A stretch of DNA of 64,000 nt. Origin: Cupriavidus yeoncheonensis. GTDB lineage: Bacteria; Pseudomonadota; Gammaproteobacteria; Burkholderiales; Burkholderiaceae. Position 1 is the stretch's first letter. Every line of letters starts with the position of its first letter. The notes beneath the pieces are model-generated. The model was not told the DNA's origin and searched no databases. It saw only the letters and a list, made by a program, of their open reading frames with translations. The stretch spans positions 124,001 to 188,000 of the forward strand of contig NZ_CAJPUY010000003.1 of NCBI RefSeq assembly GCF_905397275.1, written 5' to 3'. A program made the translations under genes and the position numbers. This document shows, piece by piece, positions 40,183 to 47,933 of this stretch.

Positions 40183-42620
40183 ACAGCAGCAGTCTCTGGG
40201 ACAGCCGGTTCCGCCGCGTGCTTTACCGGGTGGTGGCCGGGATCATCGTATTCCTGGCGCTGGTGCTGGTGGGCCTGCTGGCCGGCGCTTCGGCCAACAC
40301 GGAATTCTTCGACCGCTACTTCACGCTGCTGTTCAAGATCAACCTGGTCGTCGGCGCGCTGCTGGTGATCACGGTCGGCGCGCTGGCGTTGACGCTGTGG
40401 CTGCGCTATCGCCGCGGCAAGTTCGGCACGCGCCTGATGACCAAGCTCGCCGTGTTCTTCGGCGTGGTGGGCGTGCTGCCCGGCGTGCTGATCTACCTGG
40501 TGTCGCTGCAGTTCGTTTCGCGCAGCATCGAATCGTGGTTCGATGTGCGCGTGGAAACCGCGCTCGAAGCGGGCCTGAACCTGGGTCGCGCCACTATCGA
40601 CAGCTCCCTGGCCGACCTGCAGGGCAAGGCGCGCCTGATGGCCGAACAGCTGAGCGGACCGTCCGGCATGGCCACCTCGCTGCAACTCAACCGCCTGCGC
40701 GAACAATACGGCGTACAGGAAGCCGCGATCTTCACCGGCAGCGGCCGCGTGCTGGCCACGGCTTCCAGCAGCTATGCCACGCTGGTCCCCGACCTGCCTT
40801 CTGGCGTGCTGGCCGAGCAGGCGCGCCTGGCGGGCGGCTACGCCGCGGTAGAAGGCGGGACGGATCCGTCCGTGGACGGCAACCGCACGGAGCGTATCGA
40901 CAGCAGCCACCTGTACCGGCTGCGCGTGATCATCCCGCTCGGCACCGCGCCCGCCGGCGACACGGGCACGGCCGCAGCCGCGGCAAGCGCCCCGCGCGCC
41001 AGCGCCGCGCCGAAGGCGCGCTGGGCCGGCTCCGGCCTCTCGGTGGAACGCCGGCCCGAAGATTCGCCGTCGAGCGGGTTCGGCCTGGTGGGCGACACCG
41101 TGCGTGAAGAGCGTTACCTGCAGGTCGTGCATCCCGTGCCGGCCGTGCTCGCGCGCAACGCGGACGAGGTGCAGCGCGCCTACCAGGAATACCAGGAGAA
41201 GGCGCTGGGCCGCACCGGCCTGCGCAAGATGTACATCGGCACGCTGACGCTCACGCTGTTCCTCGCGGTGTTCATCGCGGTGATGCTCGCGCTGCTGCTC
41301 GGTGGCCAGCTCGCGCGCCCGCTGCTGATGCTGGTGCAGGGGACCAAGGAGGTGGCCGAAGGCGACCTCTCGCCCAAGCGCGAACTGAAGAGCCGCGATG
41401 AACTCGGCATGCTCACGCAGCAGTTCAACCAGATGACCCGCCAGCTCGCCGAAGCGCGCCTCGCGGTCGAGGAAAACCGCACCGCGCTGGAGCAATCGAA
41501 GGCCTATCTGGAAAGCGTGCTGCAGAACCTTACCGCCGGCGTGCTGGTGTTTGACCGGCGCTTCGTGCTGATCACCGCCAACCCCGGTGCCGAGCGCATC
41601 TTCCGCCAGCCGTTCGGCGCCGTGCTGGGGCTGCCGATGGAACATATCCCTGGCATGGGCCCGTTCGGCGAGATCGTGCGCCAGGCCTTTTCCGATCAGA
41701 GCACGCGCGAAGTGCTCGGAGGTGCCGAGCACTGGCAGAAGCAGATCGAACTGCCGCAAGGCCATGAAGAGCAGCCGCTGACGTTGCTGGTGCGCGGTGC
41801 GCGTCTGCCCGGCGCCGAACGCGACGAGCCCGGCTACGTGGTCGTGTTCGACGACATCTCCGACGTGATTTCGGTTCAGCGGTCGGTGGCGTGGGGCGAG
41901 GTGGCCCGGCGCCTTGCGCATGAGATCAAGAACCCGCTCACGCCGATCCAGCTCTCGGCGGAACGCCTGCAGATGAAGCTCTCGCCGAAGCTTGAAGACA
42001 AGGACGCGGAGGTCCTCAAGCGCGGTGCGGCCACCATCGTCAACCAGGTGGCCGCCATGAAGCGCATGGTCGACGACTTCCGCGACTATGCGCGCACGCC
42101 GCCCGCGGTGCTGCAGTCGCTGCAGATCAACGCGCTGGTCTCGGAGGTATTGCACCTGTATGGCATCGACGATCCTGCCGTGCATGAGCATCCGGTGATC
42201 CATGCGGCGCTGGACCCGGGTCTTCCCGAGATCAAGGGAGACCCGACGCAGCTGCGCCAGGTGATACACAACCTGTTGCAGAACTCGCAGGATGCCGCGA
42301 CCGAGAACGTCGCGGCGGGTAGGGCTGCGCCCCGTATCGCTCTACACACCGAGACTGTAGAATACAAAGATTCTGCCGGCGAAAACCGCCAGGCAGTCAA
42401 GCTAACCATTGCGGATAATGGTCCCGGCTTTGCACCACGCATCCTGAGCCGTGCATTCGAGCCTTATGTGACCACCAAAGCCAAGGGCACGGGCCTCGGC
42501 CTGGCAATGGTAAAGAAGATCATTGACGAACACGGCGCGCGCATTGAACTGCGCAATCGAATGGACGGTGCCGAGATCGTCGGTGCACAGATCTCGATCC
42601 TGTTCGTTAAACTGGCATAG
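40179..42620 (+). CDS. NtrY-like sensor histidine kinase
   Basis: Large membrane kinase of 813 residues. Three hydrophobic helices lie in the first 110 residues, then a periplasmic segment, a fourth helix (TLTLTLFLAVFIAVMLALLLG, about 350–370), a HAMP linker, a PAS domain (about 435–560, with LTAGVLVFDRRFVLITANPGAERIF), the histidine in RRLAHEIKNPLTPIQLSAERL and an ATPase domain with NLLQNSQDA, DNGPGFAP and GTGLGLAMVKK. It pairs with the regulator gene 51 bases downstream. NtrY senses nitrogen or redox status in relatives; the signal here is not known. Confidence 0.93.
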   Translation: MNSSSLWDSRFRRVLYRVVAGIIVFLALVLVGLLAGASANTEFFDRYFTLLFKINLVVGALLVITVGALALTLWLRYRRGKFGTRLMTKLAVFFGVVGVLPGVLIYLVSLQFVSRSIESWFDVRVETALEAGLNLGRATIDSSLADLQGKARLMAEQLSGPSGMATSLQLNRLREQYGVQEAAIFTGSGRVLATASSSYATLVPDLPSGVLAEQARLAGGYAAVEGGTDPSVDGNRTERIDSSHLYRLRVIIPLGTAPAGDTGTAAAAASAPRASAAPKARWAGSGLSVERRPEDSPSSGFGLVGDTVREERYLQVVHPVPAVLARNADEVQRAYQEYQEKALGRTGLRKMYIGTLTLTLFLAVFIAVMLALLLGGQLARPLLMLVQGTKEVAEGDLSPKRELKSRDELGMLTQQFNQMTRQLAEARLAVEENRTALEQSKAYLESVLQNLTAGVLVFDRRFVLITANPGAERIFRQPFGAVLGLPMEHIPGMGPFGEIVRQAFSDQSTREVLGGAEHWQKQIELPQGHEEQPLTLLVRGARLPGAERDEPGYVVVFDDISDVISVQRSVAWGEVARRLAHEIKNPLTPIQLSAERLQMKLSPKLEDKDAEVLKRGAATIVNQVAAMKRMVDDFRDYARTPPAVLQSLQINALVSEVLHLYGIDDPAVHEHPVIHAALDPGLPEIKGDPTQLRQVIHNLLQNSQDAATENVAAGRAAPRIALHTETVEYKDSAGENRQAVKLTIADNGPGFAPRILSRAFEPYVTTKAKGTGLGLAMVKKIIDEHGARIELRNRMDGAEIVGAQISILFVKLA

Positions 42621-42671
42621 TCAACTTGGCGGTCCGTCACGGAACGCTATGGTGGGGTTAAGAGGGGAAGT

Positions 42672-43382
42672 ATGGCAACCATCCTCGTAGTCGATGACGA
42701 AATGGGAATCCGGGAACTGCTCTCGGAAATCCTGAGTGACGAAGGCCATGTGGTCGAGGTGGCCGAAAACGCGCAGCAGGCACGCGAATACCGGGCGGGC
42801 ACGACTCCTGACCTCGTACTGCTCGATATCTGGATGCCGGATACCGATGGCGTGACGCTGCTCAAGGAGTGGTCCGCGCAAGGCCAGCTGACGATGCCCG
42901 TGATCATGATGTCGGGCCATGCCACCATCGACACCGCGGTCGAGGCCACCAAGATCGGCGCGCTGAATTTCCTGGAAAAGCCGATCGCGCTGCAGAAGCT
43001 GCTGTCGGCGGTCGAGCAGGGCCTGGCCCGCGGCATCGAACGCCCGCGCGCGACGGCCGCCGCGGCGCCCGCACCCGCGGCGCCTGCCGTGGACGCTGCC
43101 TTGGCGCCTGCAGCCGCCGAGGCCAGCAGTGAAGCCGCGCCTAATGGCAGCAGCGCGGCCCGTCCGCCTGAAGCGGAAATGCATTTCTCGTTCGACATGC
43201 CGCTGCGCGAGGCGCGCGACCTGTTTGAGCGTGCCTACTTCGAGTACCACCTGGTGCGCGAACACGGCAGCATGACCCGCGTGGCGGAGAAGACCGGCCT
43301 GGAGCGCACGCACCTGTACCGCAAGCTCAAGCAGCTCGGCGTGGAACTGGGCCGCAACAAGCAGGAACCCGCTGAGCAGTGA
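42672..43382 (+). CDS. NtrX-like response regulator lacking the AAA+ domain
   Basis: Regulator of 236 residues. The receiver domain (1–120) has the aspartate in LVLLDIWMPDTDG and the lysine in NFLEKPIAL. Instead of the sigma-54 AAA+ ATPase of classical NtrX there is an Ala/Pro-rich linker (about 125–165) and then a Fis-type helix-turn-helix: ERAYFEYHLVREHGSMTRVAEKTGLERTHLYRKLKQLGVEL. It therefore cannot activate sigma-54 promoters by ATP hydrolysis and probably acts as a direct DNA-binding regulator (inference). It is co-directional with the kinase; tRNA-Phe follows. Confidence 0.93.
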   Translation: MATILVVDDEMGIRELLSEILSDEGHVVEVAENAQQAREYRAGTTPDLVLLDIWMPDTDGVTLLKEWSAQGQLTMPVIMMSGHATIDTAVEATKIGALNFLEKPIALQKLLSAVEQGLARGIERPRATAAAAPAPAAPAVDAALAPAAAEASSEAAPNGSSAARPPEAEMHFSFDMPLREARDLFERAYFEYHLVREHGSMTRVAEKTGLERTHLYRKLKQLGVELGRNKQEPAEQ

Positions 43383-43394
43383 TGCAATGAACGC

Positions 43395-43423
43395 TTGACG
43401 GGCACCGGATCCATTGCTATAGT
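43395..43423 (+). promoter_or_regulatory. Promoter of tRNA-Phe
   Basis: TTGACG (43395–43400), a 17-base spacer and TATAGT (43418–43423), ending 11 bases before the mature tRNA start. This is close to the sigma-70 consensus, as expected for a stable RNA gene. Confidence 0.8.
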
Positions 43424-43434
43424 TTCGCTTCTTT

Positions 43435-43510
43435 GGCCCGGTAGCTCAGTCGGTAGAGCAGAGGATTGAAAATCCTTGTGTCGGCGGTTCGATTCCGTCC
43501 CAGGCCACCA
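43435..43510 (+). tRNA. tRNA-Phe (anticodon GAA)
   Basis: A 76-base cloverleaf with encoded CCA. The anticodon loop reads TTGAAAA, anticodon GAA. The D stem is GCTC/GAGC, the anticodon stem GAGGA/TCCTT, the T stem GGCGG/CCGTC with TTCGATT loop. The acceptor arms GGCCCGG and CCAGGCC pair except for C5 against A68. A 17-spaced promoter precedes it and a terminator follows, so the gene is likely active. Confidence 0.97.
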
Positions 43511-43519
43511 GAACATCAG

Positions 43520-43553
43520 AAGCCCGACTCATCCGAGTCGGGCTTTTTGTTTT
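43520..43553 (+). terminator. Terminator of tRNA-Phe
   Basis: AGCCCGACTC pairs with GAGTCGGGCT across ATCC, followed by TTTTGTTTT. A strong intrinsic terminator. Confidence 0.9.
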
Positions 43554-43734
43554 CGCGCCGCCGTTCCGGCACGCCGCCATCCGCCCGCTCGCCCCCTGAT
43601 ACAAAGCAGATCTAAAAAGTTTTGACTTCGCTGTCGATAGACATATCTTTACGATTGCCAGATGCCGAAGAGGTATCGGTATCGCGCACACAGAATGCGC
43701 GGCCGGTTCAGGCTGTTTCTACATGGGGGTCAAT

Positions 43735-44226
43735 ATGGATACGCTGTCCGAGGCAGGAATCGGCTGGCCGAAGGAAACCGATGTCGCCGAGCGCGGCATC
43801 TGGAAGAGCACCATGGCCGCGGCCAGCCACGCGCTGGGCGCGGCAAGGAATGTGCAGCAGGCCATGGCGCAGACCTTGAAGCTGCAGCAGAAGATCCGCG
43901 CATTGCGCGATGAACTGCACCACGCCGAGGCCGAGCGCGATGTCTACCGCGAACTGCACGCGCGCACGGTGGATGAACTTCACCAGGCTGTCGATCGGAG
44001 CCCCGCCGAGATGAAGCGGCTGCGCGCCGAGGCCGACGCCCTACAGATCCGCCACCGCGCCTACAAGCTGCTCGTGCAGCATTACATGCGCATCGGCACG
44101 CCCATCGATCCCACTGTGTTCGCTGAACAGCGCAGCCGCGTGCAGCAGCACATCCTGTTCCAGCGCCGTCGCGGCATTCCTGTCGCAAAGATCGGCGTGG
44201 AGGATATCGCCTTCCTGTTGCGCTGA
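43735..44226 (+). CDS. Coiled-coil protein of unknown function
   Basis: Protein of 163 residues; I do not recognise a family. Residues 50–115 (QQKIRALRDELHHAEAERDV and on) are charged heptad-like helix, probably coiled coil. No signal peptide or membrane helix is present. The C-terminal part (RIGTPIDPTVFAEQRSRVQQH) looks like a separate small domain. GGGGGT before ATG 43735 is a fair ribosome binding site; ATG 43723 is possible. It lies between tRNA-Phe and a diguanylate cyclase gene. Confidence 0.7.
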   Translation: MDTLSEAGIGWPKETDVAERGIWKSTMAAASHALGAARNVQQAMAQTLKLQQKIRALRDELHHAEAERDVYRELHARTVDELHQAVDRSPAEMKRLRAEADALQIRHRAYKLLVQHYMRIGTPIDPTVFAEQRSRVQQHILFQRRRGIPVAKIGVEDIAFLLR

Positions 44227-44269
44227 TCGGGGCCACTTTCGCGGCGGCTTTTTGCGGCCTTCCCCGGGC

Positions 44270-46054
44270 TCACGCTTTCGCCTGCAGCTGCGGTACAGCC
44301 GCCGCGTGCAGGCTGTCGTCGCTGACCACGCGGTTGCGGCCGTGCGTCTTGGCGTCATAGAGGCGCCGGTCCGCAATCGCGGCGAGGCCGTCGAGTGTCA
44401 CCGGCGTGTCCGGCGGCACGTCGGCGGGGGCTTCGGCCACGCCGACGGAAATGGTGAAGCGGATGACGCGGTCCGACGCTTCGACGCCCGCTTCTACGCT
44501 TGCTTCTACGCCCGCTTCGGGATCGGCTTCGACCGCGCACGCGGCAATGGCGCCACGCAGGCGTTCGGCGCTCTGCGCGGCCTCGGCAAGGCTGGTGTTC
44601 GGCAGCAGTACTGCGAATTCCTCACCGCCCATCCGGGCCGGCAAATCCACTGAGCGCATCGTCGCGCGCAGGGTGCGGGCAAGCTGCACAAGTACCTTGT
44701 CGCCGCTCGCGTGACCCCAGCGGTCATTCACCTTCTTGAAGAAGTCAATATCGATCATCAGCAATGCCAGCGGCTGTCCTTCGCGCCTCTGGCGCTCCAG
44801 CGCGTACTGGGCCAGTTCGCGCATGCGGCGCCGGTTGGACAGGCCGGTCAAGGGGTCCTGCTGGGCGAGTTCCTGCAGCTTTTCACCGAGCGCGATGTAG
44901 TGGTCGAAGAGCTGCGTCACGACCTTGAGCGTGATCCAGAGCAGGAATGGCAACAGCGCCCAGATCACCAGCAGCGGCCGGCTCATGCGCGCCAGCATGC
45001 TTTCGTACAGCTCGCGCGCCGGCACGACATCGATCAGCACCCAGGGGCTTTGCGGCGCGCGATGGAACAGCAGGTAGTCGCCATCGCGCTGCATGATGCC
45101 GGACCCGCGCGTGAACAGGTCGGCGGGCACATGGTCGCGCCAGTTGCCCGGCACGGCATCGGGCCATTTCCTGACGGTCCTGACTGGTTCATCGCCTACC
45201 GCCAGTACATCGCCATGGACGTTCATCATGTAACGGACCGCGCCTGGCTCGCTCGCAGCACGCAGCAGCTCGTCAAGCCGGGTCTGCTCGACATCGATGG
45301 CCACCACGCCGCGGAACTGCCGCCCTGCATAGATCGGCACGCTGAGCGTGGTCATGCGCCGCTTGCTCTGGAAATCCGCATACAGCGGCGCCCAGTAGAT
45401 TTCGCGTCCCGGGTTGAGTTCGGGGGTCTGGCTTCGGTAGTACGGCACGCTGTCGAAGCGTTGCAGCATGCGTGCGGCCATGGCCGGGTCGACGGGCGGA
45501 TAGGCCACGAAAAAGCCGTTGCGGGAGATGAACAATGCGCTGCCCTGGATGTGGTCCGAACGCACGCCCAGGCCCAGCAGCTGGCTGATCATCCGTCCTA
45601 CGTACAGGTCGGCCATCAGGTCCGCGTCGCGGCGCTCGAAGCTGTTCAAGCCTGTGAGCTGCGCGGGCCCGACGCCGATCAGCGGCGGATCTTCCAGCGG
45701 AAGTTTCATCTGCCAGACCGGCGCATTGCGCTGCGCGTAGGCCTGCTGCATCGCTGCGTCGGCGGCCACCGCGTCCGCGCTCGCCTGGATATCGAACAGC
45801 CGCTCCGCATAGCTGCCGACGTACGCCAGCCGTCGCCGCTCGGCATCGAGCACGGCTTCGACACCCAGCGCGCGCAGTTCCAGGCTGTGCTGCCGGTTCC
45901 GCAACTCGCGCTCGCGTACCAGGTACAGGTCGCGCAGCGCGACCACCAGCGTAAGCAGCAGTACCGCCGCAAAGCAGCCGACCACCACCCGATGGGGACG
46001 CATGACCGCAAGGCGGGGCAGCCAGCGCGGCTGCGGCAGCAAACGACGCCACAT
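44270..46054 (-). CDS. Cache-domain diguanylate cyclase
   Basis: Membrane enzyme of about 594 residues that makes c-di-GMP from two GTP. A first helix (VVVGCFAAVLLLTLVVAL) is followed by a large periplasmic double-cache domain (about 45–325), a second helix (LLVIWALLPFLLWITLKVV) and a GGDEF domain. The active site reads ARMGGEEFAVLLPN, with the inhibitory I-site RSVD five residues before it, so product feedback control is likely. The insert EVEADPEAGVEASVEAGVEAS is a small tandem expansion. No EAL domain. ATG 46054 is preferred over 46117. Confidence 0.93.
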   Translation of the reverse strand: MWRRLLPQPRWLPRLAVMRPHRVVVGCFAAVLLLTLVVALRDLYLVRERELRNRQHSLELRALGVEAVLDAERRRLAYVGSYAERLFDIQASADAVAADAAMQQAYAQRNAPVWQMKLPLEDPPLIGVGPAQLTGLNSFERRDADLMADLYVGRMISQLLGLGVRSDHIQGSALFISRNGFFVAYPPVDPAMAARMLQRFDSVPYYRSQTPELNPGREIYWAPLYADFQSKRRMTTLSVPIYAGRQFRGVVAIDVEQTRLDELLRAASEPGAVRYMMNVHGDVLAVGDEPVRTVRKWPDAVPGNWRDHVPADLFTRGSGIMQRDGDYLLFHRAPQSPWVLIDVVPARELYESMLARMSRPLLVIWALLPFLLWITLKVVTQLFDHYIALGEKLQELAQQDPLTGLSNRRRMRELAQYALERQRREGQPLALLMIDIDFFKKVNDRWGHASGDKVLVQLARTLRATMRSVDLPARMGGEEFAVLLPNTSLAEAAQSAERLRGAIAACAVEADPEAGVEASVEAGVEASDRVIRFTISVGVAEAPADVPPDTPVTLDGLAAIADRRLYDAKTHGRNRVVSDDSLHAAAVPQLQAKA

Positions 46055-46232
46055 GGGCGGTCTCCAAGGTCTGGTGGCAGGGGCATGCCCCCGCTGGCCG
46101 GTCTGATGAAGCGCCAACAGCTTAGTTTAGGACGGCGCCGCGGCGCTTCTCACTCACGCACGCGCGCACGGCCCGCTGTGCAGTACCATGCCTGATCGGC
46201 ACCTTTTGCCGCAATATCCGTCGGAAACTTTC

Positions 46233-46853
46233 ATGTTCGACATCCAGAACTATTACAGCTTCCTGCTTGCGATCCTGGTGTTCCAGCTAATCCCCGGGCC
46301 GGGCACCATCGCCATCCTCAACGCCACCGCGCGCAACGGCGTTGCCGCGGGCATGGGTGCGGTGCTGGGCACCTTGCTGGGCGACCTGGCCTTTATGGTC
46401 GCCGCCGTGGCGGGGCTGGCCGCGGTGATGCAGGCAAACCCGCTGCTGTTCCAGGGGCTGCAATGGTTCGGCGCGGCCTACCTCTGCTGGATGGGCATCC
46501 AGCTGCTGCGCGCGCGTCTGTCCGACGCACCCGCGACGCCGGAACCGCACAAGACCGCCAGGGTGTACTTCCGCCAGGGGTTCGCCGTGAGCCTGACCAA
46601 CCCCAAGGTGATCCTGTTCTTCGTCGCGTTCTTTCCGCTGTTCCTGCGCCCCGATTCGCCCCCGCTGACGCTGGCCGCCATGATGGCGCACGTCACGCTG
46701 ATCAGCCTGCTGTACCAGGCCGGGCTGGTGCTGGTCGGCAACGCGGTCGCCCGCAAGCTCCAGGCGCTGCCGTTTGCGCGCAAGCTGGCCACGCGGCTGG
46801 CCGGCGTGGCACTGGTGGGATTCGGCCTGAAGCTCGCGGCCAGCAACCGCTGA
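46233..46853 (+). CDS. LysE/RhtB-family exporter (second copy)
   Basis: Six-helix exporter of 206 residues with VFQLIPGPGTIAILNATARNGVAAG and GFAVSLTNPKVILFFVAFFPLF. It differs from the 36149 protein in helix 1 and the central loop. The ATG at 46233 starts the hydrophobic N-terminus directly; the frame upstream is not conserved. It is divergent from the diguanylate cyclase gene. Amino-acid export is the family role; substrate unknown. Confidence 0.88.
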   Translation: MFDIQNYYSFLLAILVFQLIPGPGTIAILNATARNGVAAGMGAVLGTLLGDLAFMVAAVAGLAAVMQANPLLFQGLQWFGAAYLCWMGIQLLRARLSDAPATPEPHKTARVYFRQGFAVSLTNPKVILFFVAFFPLFLRPDSPPLTLAAMMAHVTLISLLYQAGLVLVGNAVARKLQALPFARKLATRLAGVALVGFGLKLAASNR

Positions 46854-47201
46854 ATCGGGCACGCCGCGTTGGGCACGCGTTAGGCGCGCCCTGATTCGAT
46901 ACCTGCGGTCTGTTCACAAGATCGCGCGGGCGCATTGACGCCCATGGCAGCCGGCGGAAAACTTCGCGTTCCGGCGCACCATGCCTGTGCGCCGGTTTTG
47001 TCTCCGATCGAGGCGTCGTCTCAGGCGACGTTGCGCATCCCGCTGCCACGCTGCTGTCGTCCTCTCTTTCGGCCTGGTGTCCTGTTCCGTGCAGGACATG
47101 CCCGCACCCTGGCCACACATGCCCCTGAAGACCTTGCGCCGCGCGACGCGGCCGCCCCGCATGACCCGACTGTCGATGACCGCCTTCACGGGAGCGCAGC
47201 A
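46854..47201. other. Gap between LysE-family gene and aquaporin gene
   Basis: A 348-base stretch. Short open frames exist (for example about 46981–47205 on the plus strand), but they are Arg/Pro-rich with no family signature and look like chance readings of GC-rich DNA. No clear hairpin, repeat or promoter was found; the only support for translation is a GGAG-type site before GTG 47202. Confidence 0.45.
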
Positions 47202-47933
47202 GTGAGTACGCTTTCGCGCCGGCTGGTGGCAGAGGGACTGGGTACGGCATTGCTGATCGCCGTGGTGGTGGGTTCGGGCATCCGCGCAGAGCGGCTGGCC
47301 GGTGGCAATACCGGCCTGGCGCTGCTGTGCAATGCGCTGGCCACCGGTGCAGGGCTCGTGGCGCTGCTGGTTGCGCTGGGACCGGTGTCCGGCGGGCATT
47401 TCAATCCCGTAGTGAGCCTGTCGGCGCTGGTGCAAGGCACGCTCTCGCCATGGACCGCGCTGGGCTACGCGCTGGCGCAGATCGGCGGCGGCATCGCTGG
47501 CGTCATGGCCGCGCATGCGATGTTCGGCGAACCAGTGCTGGCGTGGTCGGCACAGAGCCGCACCGGCCTGCCGATGTGGTGGAGCGAGTTCGTGGCGACG
47601 TTCGGGCTGGTCGGGGTCGGGATCGGCACGCTCCGCACCCGCCCGGGCCTGGTGCCGTTTGTCGTCGCGGGCTACATCACCGCCGGCTACTGGTTCACGT
47701 CATCGACATCATTCGCCAACCCGGCGCTGACCATTGCGTGCGCGATGACCAATACCTTCGCCGGCATCCGTCCCGTCGATGTGCCGGGCTTCGTGATCGC
47801 GCAGATTGCCGGCGGACTGAGCGCTACGCTGCTGTTCCACTGGCTGTGCCACAAGCCGGCCACAGCGGCGCAGGTCGCGCCCGCGGCGCACTGGCGCCAG
47901 GCCAGGCCGGCCCCTACTACCAGCGCCGATTGA
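47202..47933 (+). CDS. MIP/aquaporin-family channel protein
   Basis: Six-helix channel of 243 residues. The two half-helix motifs are GGHFNPVVSLSAL (NPV in place of the usual NPA) and SFANPALTIACAM (canonical NPA). The start is GTG 47202 with GGGAG eight bases upstream. Its second NPA region, FANPALTIACAMTNTFAGI, resembles channels encoded with arsenic genes, but no arsenic genes are near. The 3' end overlaps the convergent lipoprotein gene by 17 bases. Transport of water, glycerol or metalloid is possible. Confidence 0.85.
   Translation: MSTLSRRLVAEGLGTALLIAVVVGSGIRAERLAGGNTGLALLCNALATGAGLVALLVALGPVSGGHFNPVVSLSALVQGTLSPWTALGYALAQIGGGIAGVMAAHAMFGEPVLAWSAQSRTGLPMWWSEFVATFGLVGVGIGTLRTRPGLVPFVVAGYITAGYWFTSSTSFANPALTIACAMTNTFAGIRPVDVPGFVIAQIAGGLSATLLFHWLCHKPATAAQVAPAAHWRQARPAPTTSAD

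Noticed and set aside
39954-42269. 771-codon minus-strand frame across the NtrY gene
   Set aside because: The opposite strand encodes a complete histidine kinase; the frame is compositional.
43435-44226. Genomic island integrated at tRNA-Phe
   Set aside because: No integrase, no second copy of the tRNA 3' end and normal composition of the following genes.
46981-47205. Small plus-strand gene before the aquaporin gene
   Set aside because: Arg/Pro-rich sequence without motif, and its end overlaps the better supported GTG start at 47202.
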